Part shown: positions 10,701 to 16,903 of the stretch, in pieces
Numbering within the stretch: position 1 is the stretch's first letter
Layout: each line of letters opens with the position of its first letter
Source of the DNA: Rhodocyclaceae bacterium UBA2271
Lineage (GTDB): Bacteria; Pseudomonadota; Gammaproteobacteria; Burkholderiales; Rhodocyclaceae
Length of the DNA stretch: 29,327 bases
Reading direction: 5' to 3'
NCBI GenBank assembly: GCA_002347405.1
Contig: DDXB01000050.1
Coordinates: 1 to 29,327, forward strand
Notes under the pieces: model-generated
What the model saw: only the letters and a program-made list of their open reading frames with translations
The model's database searches: none
What the model was told of the DNA's origin: nothing
Position numbers and translations under genes: made by a program

Positions 10701-11774
10701 TACAGCCAGCCAGGCGGCAAGTCCGCGCAAGTCGGGCACGATGCCGCCGTCGTTGCCGGCCAGCAGCGCGACAATGCGGCCGAGCGGCAGACCCTGCGAT
10801 TCGATCTGCGCCGCGAGGTAGCGTGCGCCCAGATATTCGGCAATGCTGCGATGGGCGGGGATGCGCTGCTGTTCCCGGTCGTCGCCCTGAAACAGGCCGC
10901 TGGCCAGCGCCTCCAGCAATGGCAGATCGCGTGGGGGGAGTAGTTCGCGCCAGAGCGCATGCTGGTCGTCCGCCGCCGCATCGTCGAGGGCAAAGCCGGC
11001 GATGCCGGCGAGCAAATGGACGGCGCAGAGAAAGCCCGCCGCATCGAGTAGTGCATCGACGGTTGGCGCCGACATGCGCTTGGCGCTGCGGTGTTCGTCG
11101 TTAGCTTCCCGCACCAGTTGCCGGCAGGCGAGATCGTAGGTCGCGGCGCGGCTGTCGGGCTGATCTTTCCCGCCGAAGGCATTCGTCAGTAGCCCCAGCG
11201 TCTGCGGATTGCGCAGCAGCTCGGCTAGGCCGTGGCGGTCGGCCTGTTCGACAAAGGCGGCGGGATCGGCGATGCCGAATTTCCGTTCGAGCAGCAACGC
11301 AATGTCGTCATCGCGCAGCGGATCGAGGTGCAGGACTTCAACCTTGCCGCCCGGCGCGACTTCTTTCAGCGCGGCGCTGTCGCTGTCGCCGTACCAGTCG
11401 GCTTCGCGGCAGGAGAGGCGGAAGCGCGGGCGGCCGAGGCGGTCGAGATGGCGCCGCACATGATCGAGCGGCGTCCTGCCGTCGCCACCGCCGGCGCGCA
11501 TTTCGTCGAGGCCGTCGATGAACAGCGTCTTGCCGGAAAGTTCGGCGCTCGGCTCGAAGGCGGCGAAGTTGCGCGCCCGGAGGTAATGGCCACCGGTAGC
11601 ATCTGCCTCGTGTTTGAACGACGCGGTCTTGCCGGCACCCGGATCGCCCAGCAGCACATAGGCCGGCGCCGCGCGATGGTCGGCCAGCGGCCGGCTCTCG
11701 CGCGCACCGGTTTTTTCGTCCGGCACCGTGCAGGTGCGCGGTACCAGCAGATCGGGATCGGTGGCGTTGTTCAA
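7701..11774 (-). CDS. STAND/NACHT-type NTPase with C-terminal PD-(D/E)XK nuclease-like domain
   Basis: A 1357-residue protein with the look of an anti-phage sensor-effector; its function is not known. The N-terminal NTPase has Walker A GDPGAGKT (43-50), Walker B TLFIDGLDE with the NACHT-like second acidic site (83-91), a sensor stretch FRLSCREADW (118-127), and LLRNPQTLGLLTNAFGG as in NACHT winged-helix linkers. A middle of roughly 1000 residues reads as helical repeats (leucine/alanine-rich, HEAT-like), a likely sensor. The C-terminal 110 residues carry D1254...E1270-I-K1272 (RADIRVS, PIEIKK) and QLIERY, the pattern of Mrr/restriction-like nucleases. It starts with TTG, overlapping the upstream ATPase stop as TTGA, with GGAG 8 nt upstream. 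It ends inside the 39-bp direct repeat. Confidence 0.8.
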   Translation of the reverse strand: MNNATDPDLLVPRTCTVPDEKTGARESRPLADHRAAPAYVLLGDPGAGKTASFKHEADATGGHYLRARNFAAFEPSAELSGKTLFIDGLDEMRAGGGDGRTPLDHVRRHLDRLGRPRFRLSCREADWYGDSDSAALKEVAPGGKVEVLHLDPLRDDDIALLLERKFGIADPAAFVEQADRHGLAELLRNPQTLGLLTNAFGGKDQPDSRAATYDLACRQLVREANDEHRSAKRMSAPTVDALLDAAGFLCAVHLLAGIAGFALDDAAADDQHALWRELLPPRDLPLLEALASGLFQGDDREQQRIPAHRSIAEYLGARYLAAQIESQGLPLGRIVALLAGNDGGIVPDLRGLAAWLAVHCRSARGELIAREPLGVVLYGDVRGFPLDDKRRVLAALKAEAERYANFRSQDWTAVPFGALATPDMVPVFLELLASPSRAEADIALLDCALDALRYGPPLAEFDAPLDAAIRDVSYPEDIRYSALKILLRDLPRNAVRLVAIAKDIHAGTIEDKDEQLLGRLLTELFPDHIRSAEVFDFLRPQKQSRTIGGFWDHSLSEDAPNDQLPELLDQLAQRYPILRKSLDHYQAERVAGTLLARALEIHGDTIDDLRLYTWLGAGLNEYDNPHIDGEHQQCVAAWLAERPERYKAMLLIGASRCVGKENIWSCLFHSVSRLYHAEPPADIVPWYLERAAAETDSEFQQFYFAQAARQLIRQGGQEWLTLDALDYLGPWIEAQPELEPYLRGFNSLPIDDWRGEDAARKRERAKDRTQRKEGWRSHFRKHLDAIRNGSAHPQILHELAQVYLRKFIDIEGEAPRERLADFLGGEEELIEAAYAGFRRSLDRDDLPSVAEIVDLEAKGRMHFIRQPCLAGMEELYGSDPEAALHLDDEVLRKLLAFRLTWVAEKEADWFTTLVRTRPALVAGVLVAYALPLLRKGDEHLHGLWQLAYDSDFAAVAHAALPDLLKGFPLRAKNQLLTNALDPLLKAALRYLERPALAAIVSARLAQGSMSTAQRVYWLACGLLITPRDYETALARHVGASKASRGHLGGFLHRLHDRERWQDFCRILPESSLALLIELLAPGSPPERPMGTHWVSAAMQTAEQVRSYIDTLGGNPNKAATQQLERLLALPKLAPWHNRLRHAAHAQRIARRKAEFRLPNVGEVCRTLANLQPANAADLAALTYDHLHDLADKIRNGSTNDYRQYWDDDKDHKPVRPKLENDCRDILLSDLRERLGRLGIDAIKEGYYAEDKRADIRVSSGGATGFNVPIEIKKDSHADLWRAMHEQLIERYTRDPGADGFGIYLVFWFGGKDMPVHPEGNTRSAAELKERLRSTLTPEEGRRIRVCVIDCALPQKNQ

Positions 11775-13030
11775 AGCCAGTGCTCCGCGGGATAGGAGAG
11801 CAGTTCGGCGAGCGGAATGCCGCCGTCGCCGATAGCCAGCCGGCGACAGGCACCGAATTCGCGCTCGAAGGCATCGAGTCCGCGCAGTTGCGCCGGGACA
11901 GTGCCGCTTTTCACTTCGATGGCGGTGATCCGCTGACCGCGTTCGAGCACGAAGTCCACTTCGTGGGTGCCGTTACGCCAGTAGTGGAGGCGACAGTCCG
12001 GCGCGGCGGTGTTGTGCAGATGCGCGCCGACAGCGCTTTCGACCATGCGACCGCGATAGCCGCGATCGGCCTGCGCCTCGCTCTTGCTGTAGCCGGAGCC
12101 TGCCGACATCAGGGCCATGTTCAGCACATTGAGCTTTGGCGAAGAGGATTTCTGGCGATGCTGCTGGCTGGCATATTTGTGCAATCCACGAATCAGGCCG
12201 GCGTTGCCGAGCAGGTCGAGATAGTGGGCGAGGGTCACGGTGTTGCCGGCGTCTTCCAGTTGCCCCTTCATTTTGTTGTAGGAAAGCTCCTGCCCTGAAT
12301 AACGACAACCGAGATAGAACAAGCGGCGCAACAGCGCGGGCTTGTCCACCCGCGTCATCATCAGGATGTCTTTCTCGATGCTCGGCTCGATCAGCCCGGT
12401 AGTGACATAGTTGCGCCAGCGCGGCTCGTCGCGGACGAGGGGCGCCGCGCCGGGATAGCCGCCGAAATAGAGATAGTCTTCAAGGTCGAAGTCGAAGGCC
12501 TCGGCCATTTCGCGGAACGACCAATGGGTGAGATGAAGGGTTTCGTAGCGGCCGGTGAGGCTCTCGCTCATGCCCTGCTGCATCAGCAGCGGCGACGAGC
12601 CGAGCAGGACGACATGCAGCGCCAGACCTTCGGCGCGGTCGGCGTCCCAGAGGCCTTTGACGGTATCTGACCAGCGTTGGATTTTCTGGATTTCGTCGAG
12701 CACGAGAATGTGCCCGTCGGGATCGTGCTGTGCCGCAGAACGGGCCCGCTGCCAGATGTCGACCAGCCAGGCGCCGTCGGGGGGCGCGGCCATTTGGCGC
12801 CGGGTTGGCGCCGTAACCGAGTCGATGTCCGGCAAGCTTGGATCTTCCGGGCTATCGATGCCGACAAAAGAATAGCGTTCCGCCGGATAGGTGGCAGCCA
12901 GCGCATTGCGCACCATCGTCGTTTTGCCGACCTGTCTGGGTCCAGCGACGACGATCAGGAAACGCGGCGACTCGAGCAGGCGCGCGAGCAGCAGGCTGGT
13001 TTCGGGGCGACTGTAGGAAAGAGCAGGCAT
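11771..13030 (-). CDS. AAA_14 ATPase with DUF4143 domain
   Basis: A 419-residue ATPase of a large, poorly characterised prokaryotic family. Walker A is GPRQVGKTT (30-38), Walker B is HILVLDEIQ (107-115), and GSSPLLM (144-150) is the usual sensor segment. The DUF4143 C-terminal part has YFGGYPGA (188-195) and a PD-(D/E)XK-like triad in HEVDFVLE and IEVKSG (356-376). Stand-alone members are often scattered accessory genes of unknown role. This one is translationally coupled to the NACHT-nuclease gene by a 4-bp overlap, which suggests a joint job. The start at 13030 has no clear Shine-Dalgarno sequence. A 38-bp palindromic element lies directly upstream and may be its operator. Confidence 0.88.
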   Translation of the reverse strand: MPALSYSRPETSLLLARLLESPRFLIVVAGPRQVGKTTMVRNALAATYPAERYSFVGIDSPEDPSLPDIDSVTAPTRRQMAAPPDGAWLVDIWQRARSAAQHDPDGHILVLDEIQKIQRWSDTVKGLWDADRAEGLALHVVLLGSSPLLMQQGMSESLTGRYETLHLTHWSFREMAEAFDFDLEDYLYFGGYPGAAPLVRDEPRWRNYVTTGLIEPSIEKDILMMTRVDKPALLRRLFYLGCRYSGQELSYNKMKGQLEDAGNTVTLAHYLDLLGNAGLIRGLHKYASQQHRQKSSSPKLNVLNMALMSAGSGYSKSEAQADRGYRGRMVESAVGAHLHNTAAPDCRLHYWRNGTHEVDFVLERGQRITAIEVKSGTVPAQLRGLDAFEREFGACRRLAIGDGGIPLAELLSYPAEHWL

Positions 13031-13031
13031 T

Positions 13032-13069
13032 GTTTACATTAATGAGTAAATTTACTCATGATAGTAAAC
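13032..13069 (-). promoter_or_regulatory. Palindromic operator-like element upstream of the AAA_14 gene
   Basis: A perfect 18-bp palindrome ATGAGTAAATTTACTCAT (13042-13059) is framed, with exactly 4 bp on each side, by a second inverted pair GTTTAC (13032-13037) and GTAAAC (13064-13069). It sits just upstream of the start codon in a markedly AT-rich 80-bp stretch that contrasts with the GC-rich surroundings. Its placement suggests a repressor or autoregulatory site. No regulator gene is present in the cassette. Confidence 0.6.
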
Positions 13070-13108
13070 GTATTTCTGTTCCATATCAAATCAAATAGTT
13101 ATCTGCTA

Positions 13109-13147
13109 TGGAAAGTCGGCGCTGGCGGGACGGCGCCGAGCTACTGA
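13109..13147 (+). repeat. 39-bp direct repeat, right copy (btuF 3' end)
   Basis: Perfect copy of 7669-7707. On the minus strand it contains the btuF stop codon (13141-13143). It preserves a second, promoterless copy of the bluB C-terminal codons. Confidence 0.9.
13112..13135 (+). repeat. Repeat A copy 5 (in right direct repeat)
   Basis: Perfect 24-bp copy within the right 39-bp direct repeat. It is the only clearly non-coding copy other than the one upstream of btuB. Confidence 0.85.
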
Positions 13148-14046
13148 ACGGGCACGCCGTCTCGCGCGACGCCCTGTTTGCGCTTGCCGCGCGCCGTTTC
13201 GAGATGCGCGCACAACCGATCCGCGCCTTCGACAAGGCGCGGCGTGTGGCGCTGGATCAGGTCGGGCGGGATGAAGAAGAGATTGTCGCGTTGCACGGCA
13301 GTGAGCGTTTTCCACCGCCGCCAGTCGTCGAGCCATTCGGGGCGCGACTCGCCCATGCCGCTGGCGATGATGACTTCCGGGTCGGTTTGGATCACCGCTT
13401 CCACCGTCACCTTGGGGGCGAGCGGTTTCAGCCCGGCGAAGACGTTTTCGCCGCCGCACAAATGAATGACGTCACTGATGACCTGCCCGCCGCCCACGGT
13501 CATCAGCGGCTGCTTCCAGATCTGATAGAAGGTGCGCACTTTCGGTCGCGTGCCATATTTTTCGCGCAGCGTTTGCAGGCGGCCACGAAAGGCGGCGGCG
13601 GCGACTTGCGCGACCGCCTGCGTGCCGGCCAGTTGGCCGTAGCGCTCAAGGTTCTTCGCCACGTCGTCGATGCGCTCTGGTTGCGCGAGATAAACCGGAA
13701 TGCCCAGCGCCCGCAGCTTGTCGATATGGGTCGGCGCGTTGCCGCTGGCCCAGCCGACCACCAGATCGGGCTGCAGCGCGGCGATGGCTTCGAGGTCAAG
13801 TTTCGAATAGCCACCGACGCGCGGCAGCTGCTGCGCCGCCGGCGGAAAATCGCTGTAATCGACGACACCGACGATACGGGCGCCGGCACCGGCGGCGAAC
13901 AGTGTTTCTGTGACATGCGGCGCGAGGCTGACGATGCGGGAGGCCGGTGTTGCCAGGCGCACAGTGGCGGCGGTATCGTCCCGCACGACAATTTCCGCAT
14001 GGACGGAAAAACTCGCCAGGGCCAGAATCCAGGGCAGGGGGTTCAT
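13141..14046 (-). CDS. btuF: Periplasmic vitamin B12-binding protein BtuF
   Basis: The substrate-binding component of the BtuCD importer, 301 residues. It has a signal peptide (MNPLPWILALASFSVHA) and a mature part with the class III binding-protein layout: ASRIVSLAPHVTETLFAAGA, GVVDYSDFPPAAQ, VGGYSKLDLEAIAALQPDLV, a long backbone helix (IDDVAKNLERYGQLAG) and a C-terminal lobe (GGENVFAGLKPLAPKVTVEA). The stop lies in a 39-bp direct repeat and the first 26 bp of the gene (14021-14046) are repeated at 14879-14904. Both gene ends therefore coincide with insertion points. Its original start would have overlapped the cobC stop (ATGA), and that coupling is now lost. It shares the strand with cobC and cbiB, far from btuCD. 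Confidence 0.92.
   Translation of the reverse strand: MNPLPWILALASFSVHAEIVVRDDTAATVRLATPASRIVSLAPHVTETLFAAGAGARIVGVVDYSDFPPAAQQLPRVGGYSKLDLEAIAALQPDLVVGWASGNAPTHIDKLRALGIPVYLAQPERIDDVAKNLERYGQLAGTQAVAQVAAAAFRGRLQTLREKYGTRPKVRTFYQIWKQPLMTVGGGQVISDVIHLCGGENVFAGLKPLAPKVTVEAVIQTDPEVIIASGMGESRPEWLDDWRRWKTLTAVQRDNLFFIPPDLIQRHTPRLVEGADRLCAHLETARGKRKQGVARDGVPVQ
14021..14046 (-). repeat. 26-bp direct repeat, copy at the btuF 5' end
   Basis: The first 26 bp of btuF, including its ATG (14044-14046). Identical to 14879-14904. The pair flanks the toxin-antitoxin module. Confidence 0.9.
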
Positions 14047-14058
14047 TCGGTCAGGCGA

Positions 14059-14484
14059 TCAAAGCGCCACCAGCTTCAACTTCATCCGCTTGGCGTTCTT
14101 CGCCAGCACGTCGTCGAGCGTCGCCATGCTCTTGGCCTTGGCGTCCAACGCGGCCGCAAGGTGCAGCGCATCGCCGGACCGCAGGCCGGATGCCGCATCC
14201 AGAGTCAGCACGGCCGCGCGATGAAACGTCGCGGGTTCCATCGGCAGCAGTTGCAGGTCGTTGGCGCAGAGGCGTTCGAACTGGCGCCATGCTGTTTGCG
14301 CCTCGGCCGCGTCGATCTGGCCGGTGCGCTGCTTGATGCTCAACGCACTGGCGAACTCCGCGACGCACCACATGGCGGACACCAGGTCATCGGTACAGGC
14401 GGCATACCAACGCGACACGCCGGTGCTTTTCCCTTCCCGCGTGTAAAGCGCCACGAGTACGCTGGTATCGACATACACCGCCAT
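14059..14484 (-). CDS. PIN-domain toxin (VapC-like)
   Basis: A 141-residue PIN-domain ribonuclease, probably the toxin of a type II toxin-antitoxin pair. The acidic active-site residues are in place: D6 (YVDTSVLVALY), E43 (CVAEFASAL), D105 (LRSGDALHLAAAL) and D124 (MATLDDVLAKNAKRM). The ATG overlaps the antitoxin stop as TGATG, so the two are coupled. The pair sits inside the cobC-btuF junction, between two 26-bp copies of the btuF start, and is not part of B12 metabolism. The target RNA cannot be told from sequence; VapC family members usually cut tRNA or rRNA. Confidence 0.88.
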   Translation of the reverse strand: MAVYVDTSVLVALYTREGKSTGVSRWYAACTDDLVSAMWCVAEFASALSIKQRTGQIDAAEAQTAWRQFERLCANDLQLLPMEPATFHRAAVLTLDAASGLRSGDALHLAAALDAKAKSMATLDDVLAKNAKRMKLKLVAL

Positions 14485-14729
14485 CAGTAGCGCGCTCCGC
14501 GCCGCAGCTCATCCATCACCGATGTCCCCAGCGGCATGGCGGCCCGCGCCTCGGCCAGTTCCTGCGCGAAGGATTTCCTGTCCCACCGGGCAGGACGAAT
14601 GGCCAGCCCGCCATCGGCCGTCAAGCTGGTCTCCACGCTGTCGCCTTCCTTGATGCCCAGGCTGCGCACCACCTCGGCGGGAATGCGCAGGGCCAGGCTG
14701 TTGCCCCATCGGGCGATATGCAGGTTCAT
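14484..14729 (-). CDS. AbrB/MazE-type antitoxin
   Basis: An 81-residue DNA-binding antitoxin. The N-terminal part (MNLHIARWGNSLALRIPAEV, then VRSLGIKEGDSVETSL) is a swapped-hairpin AbrB/SpoVT fold. The C-terminal part (DRKSFAQELAEARAAMPLG) should wrap the toxin. It is the first gene of the pair. A sigma70-like promoter and an inverted repeat lie just upstream, consistent with autorepression. The short C-terminus with a P-L-G-T-S motif is typical of antitoxins paired with PIN toxins. Confidence 0.88.
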   Translation of the reverse strand: MNLHIARWGNSLALRIPAEVVRSLGIKEGDSVETSLTADGGLAIRPARWDRKSFAQELAEARAAMPLGTSVMDELRRGARY

Positions 14730-14745
14730 GGCGTTACCCCTGTTG

Positions 14746-14793
14746 ATCTACGTTGATGTAGATACATTCTAGCCGCTCGTTCACCGCGCGCAA
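14746..14793 (-). promoter_or_regulatory. Promoter and operator of the toxin-antitoxin module
   Basis: On the minus strand there is TTGCGC (14788-14793), a 16-bp spacer and TAGAAT (14766-14771), followed by the inverted repeat ATCTAC-N6-GTAGAT (14746-14763). The inverted repeat overlaps the expected start of transcription, a natural site for autorepression by the antitoxin. Confidence 0.6.
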
Positions 14794-14826
14794 GCTCGAC
14801 TTCCCTAAAAAGAGCGCACGGGGACG

Positions 14827-14904
14827 CTACACTTTTATTGGCCGACCAGTCTTCCATCTCCAAGAACTTTTTGCTCCAGCCAGAATCCAGGGCAGGGGGT
14901 TCAT
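14827..14904 (-). pseudogene. Orphan btuF start left by the TA insertion
   Basis: Begins with the same codons as btuF (MNPLPWILA) and then runs into unrelated inserted sequence (GAKSSWRWKTGRPIKV, stop at 14827). Its ATG overlaps the cobC stop in ATGA, as expected for the original btuF start. It is a 25-codon remnant that ribosomes leaving cobC could still translate. Confidence 0.75.
14879..14904 (-). repeat. 26-bp direct repeat, copy at the cobC 3' end
   Basis: Identical to 14021-14046. It marks the other border of the toxin-antitoxin insertion and holds the ATG of the orphan btuF start. Confidence 0.9.
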
Positions 14905-15842
14905 GCAATCTCCTTCAGGCAAGCGGTCAGCCGTTGCCATTGCTCCGCGCTTCCCGGCAGCCCGAAACGCAATGCCCGTGGCTCGGTGAACGTGCGCACG
15001 AGGATGCCCTGCCGGGCGAGCGCCGCGAAAATTTCGGCGGCGCGCGGCGTGGTGATGGTTTGGAACAATGTGCAGCCGGTCGGCGCACCGAGACCCGACG
15101 CGCGGAGCAGATCGGCGAGACGTCGGCTGGCGGCACACAGACGCTCGCGTTGCGCGGCCTGCCAGACGCAATCGGCCAGCGCCAGACGTGCGGCCCAGCG
15201 GGCGGGATGGCTGACGGCCCAGGGGCCGAGCGCTGCGCGCAACCGGTCCAGCAGTGCCGGTGCGCCGCTGGCACAACCGACGCGTGCGCCGGCGAGGCCG
15301 AAGAACTTGCCGAGCGAACGCAATACGACGACATTGTCCAGGCCGCAATCCGCAAGCGACGCCAGCGGCTCGGCGTCGATGAAGGCTTCGTCCACGACCA
15401 GCAGCTTCACCCCGCGCGCGCGTTCGAGCAAGGCGGCGCGGGAGTGTGTTTCGCCGGTCGGGTTGTTCGGGTTGCAGAGCACGGCGTAGTCCGCCGGCTC
15501 GTTCCAGCCGACGAGCGCATGGCCGCAAGCCTGCCAGGCGGCGGGATGTTCGTTGTAGAGCAAATCCGGCATGGCGACGCGGCCCGGCGGGAACAGGCGC
15601 GGCAGCCACTGGATCGCGGCTTGCGAACCGGGCAGCATGAGGAGACGAGTGCAGCCGTAATACGTCTGCGCGGCGGCGGCGAGGCCATCCTCTTCCTCGG
15701 GCAGGCGCTGCCAGACTTCGGTCGGCGTCCGCGGCAGCGGGTAGGGCCAGGGCGCGATGCCGGTCGACAGGTCGAGCCAGTCGGCGCGCGGGATGTCGTA
15801 GCGCCGCGCTGCCTCCCCGAGCCGGCCGCCATGCTCAAGCAC
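14901..15842 (-). CDS. cobC: Threonine-phosphate decarboxylase (CobC/CobD type)
   Basis: A PLP-dependent fold-type I enzyme that makes (R)-1-amino-2-propanol phosphate from L-threonine phosphate for the nucleotide-loop arm of B12. The 313-residue product starts VLEHGGRLGEAARRYDIP, the usual CobC opening, with GTG at 15842 as start codon overlapping cbiB by 8 bp. The larger ORF (to 15998) only adds a shadow of cbiB. Motifs: DLSTGIAPWPYP, LPGSQAAIQ, CNPNNPTGE (about 123-131), VVDEAFID, and the PLP lysine about residue 179 in RSLGKFFGLAGARVG. The stop overlaps the original btuF start. Some strains name this gene cobD after Salmonella. Confidence 0.92.
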   Translation of the reverse strand: MLEHGGRLGEAARRYDIPRADWLDLSTGIAPWPYPLPRTPTEVWQRLPEEEDGLAAAAQTYYGCTRLLMLPGSQAAIQWLPRLFPPGRVAMPDLLYNEHPAAWQACGHALVGWNEPADYAVLCNPNNPTGETHSRAALLERARGVKLLVVDEAFIDAEPLASLADCGLDNVVVLRSLGKFFGLAGARVGCASGAPALLDRLRAALGPWAVSHPARWAARLALADCVWQAAQRERLCAASRRLADLLRASGLGAPTGCTLFQTITTPRAAEIFAALARQGILVRTFTEPRALRFGLPGSAEQWQRLTACLKEIA

Positions 15843-16761
15843 GGGCGAAGCTCCACAGAACGAACAGCGCGAGCCACAGCCATTGTCCGCGTTCGACCAG
15901 CGCCACGGCGCGCGGAATGTCGGCGGCGCACGGCGCCGGCCCGCGGCCCAGGGCCGGCCGTTGCTCGTCCCGGCCGTGATAGATCGCCGTCCCGCCAACG
16001 CCGACTTTCAGCGCGCCCGCGCCCGCAGCCATCACCGGGCCGGCGTTCGGACTGCTCCATGCACTGGCCTGCGCCCGCCAGCAGGCGAGGGCGTTTTGTG
16101 TGTTGCCCAGGAGCGCGTAGGTCAGCGCGGTGAGCCGTGCCGGAACGTAGTTCAGCACGTCGTCGAGGCGCGCCGCCGCCCAGCCGAAATGGATGCGGCG
16201 CGCATCCTTGTAACCCCACATCGCATCGAGGGTGTTGGCCAGCCGGTAGAGCACGGCGCCGGCACCACCCGCGACGAAGAACCAGAACAGCGCGCCGAAC
16301 ACGGCGTCGTTGCCGTTTTCCAGCACCGACTCGACGGCGGCCGTCGCCACGCCGGACGCGTCGAGCTGCGTGGTGTCGCGCGAGACGATGCGACCGACCT
16401 GTTCGCGCGCAATTTCCAGGTTGGCGAGATCGCCCGCCGCCAGCGGCGTAGCGACGGCCCGCGCATGCTCGCCGAGGCTGCGGCCGCCGAGAGCCAGCCA
16501 GAGCAGCAGCGCGTCGAGCAGCGGATGGGCAAACCAGGCCGCCAGCACGACGCAGGGCACGACGATGACGCTCCATGCCGCGAGGCCGCGCAGCCGATTG
16601 CCGATGGCATGCCCCGGCGCGCCCGCCCGGAATACGCGCTCGGCGGCATCCGCCAGCCTGCCGAAGCCGACCAGTGGGTGCCAGCGGCGCGGCTCGCCGA
16701 GCAGGCGGTCGAGCAGCACGCCGACAAGTGCGGACGCGGCCGGGAACGGCAGAGGGGGCAT
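15835..16761 (-). CDS. cbiB: Adenosylcobinamide-phosphate synthase CbiB/CobD
   Basis: An inner-membrane enzyme that joins the aminopropanol (phosphate) arm to adenosylcobyrate. It has 308 residues (E. coli-type CbiB about 319) with several hydrophobic helices. Family segments are LLDRLLGEPRRWHPLVGFGR at the start, REQVGRIVSRDT, AAVESVLENGNDAVFGALFW, and ANTLDAMWGYKD. The C-terminal part includes LKVGVGGTAIYHGRD, whose KVGVGGTA (about residues 252-259) is encoded by repeat A; homologues usually have a loop here. The start at 16761 is preferred over the ORF start at 17175, which would run over cobQ. It is divergent from cobQ and overlaps cobC. Confidence 0.92.
   Translation of the reverse strand: MPPLPFPAASALVGVLLDRLLGEPRRWHPLVGFGRLADAAERVFRAGAPGHAIGNRLRGLAAWSVIVVPCVVLAAWFAHPLLDALLLWLALGGRSLGEHARAVATPLAAGDLANLEIAREQVGRIVSRDTTQLDASGVATAAVESVLENGNDAVFGALFWFFVAGGAGAVLYRLANTLDAMWGYKDARRIHFGWAAARLDDVLNYVPARLTALTYALLGNTQNALACWRAQASAWSSPNAGPVMAAGAGALKVGVGGTAIYHGRDEQRPALGRGPAPCAADIPRAVALVERGQWLWLALFVLWSFARA
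15985..16008 (-). repeat. Repeat A copy 6 (in cbiB)
   Basis: One mismatch to the consensus. In the gene's sense direction it encodes KVGVGGTA in frame. Confidence 0.8.
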
Positions 16762-16830
16762 GGGATAATTCGCGGATGAAAACACGGCGATTCTACCGGT
16801 GACGACAAGGGCAACTTTCAAGAAACACGC

Positions 16831-16901
16831 CGGGCCGCCCCGAGTGTTTCCTGGCCCCCTGGGGGGAGACAGTCGCGTGGCGGCTTTTTCGGGGAGGGCC
16901 T
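16831..16901 (+). repeat. Variant of repeat B (upstream of cobQ)
   Basis: Begins CGGGCCGCCCCGAG, contains a CCCCCTGGGGGG palindrome, and ends in GGCGGCTTTTTCGGGGAGGG. It shares the start and central palindrome of repeat B but has a different right end, so it may be a related element. It fills most of the cbiB-cobQ divergent gap. Confidence 0.5.
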
Positions 16902-16903
16902 TA

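Noticed and set aside
13108..14490. 460-residue open frame opposite btuF and the PIN toxin
   Set aside because: It runs across three unrelated features (direct repeat, btuF, toxin) and has no recognisable domain.
14800..14878. Possible transposon end (GGGGACGCTACACTTTT stretch) near the TA module
   Set aside because: No transposase and no matching inverted end at the other border. The similarity is a vague recollection only.
15721..15800. Additional GTCGGCG matches in cobC
   Set aside because: Only the first seven bases agree, which is expected by chance at this GC content.
16799..16903. N-terminal extension of CobQ from the upstream GTG
   Set aside because: The extension is read from a repeat element, and the ATG at 16904 has a good ribosome-binding site and matches the usual CobQ start.
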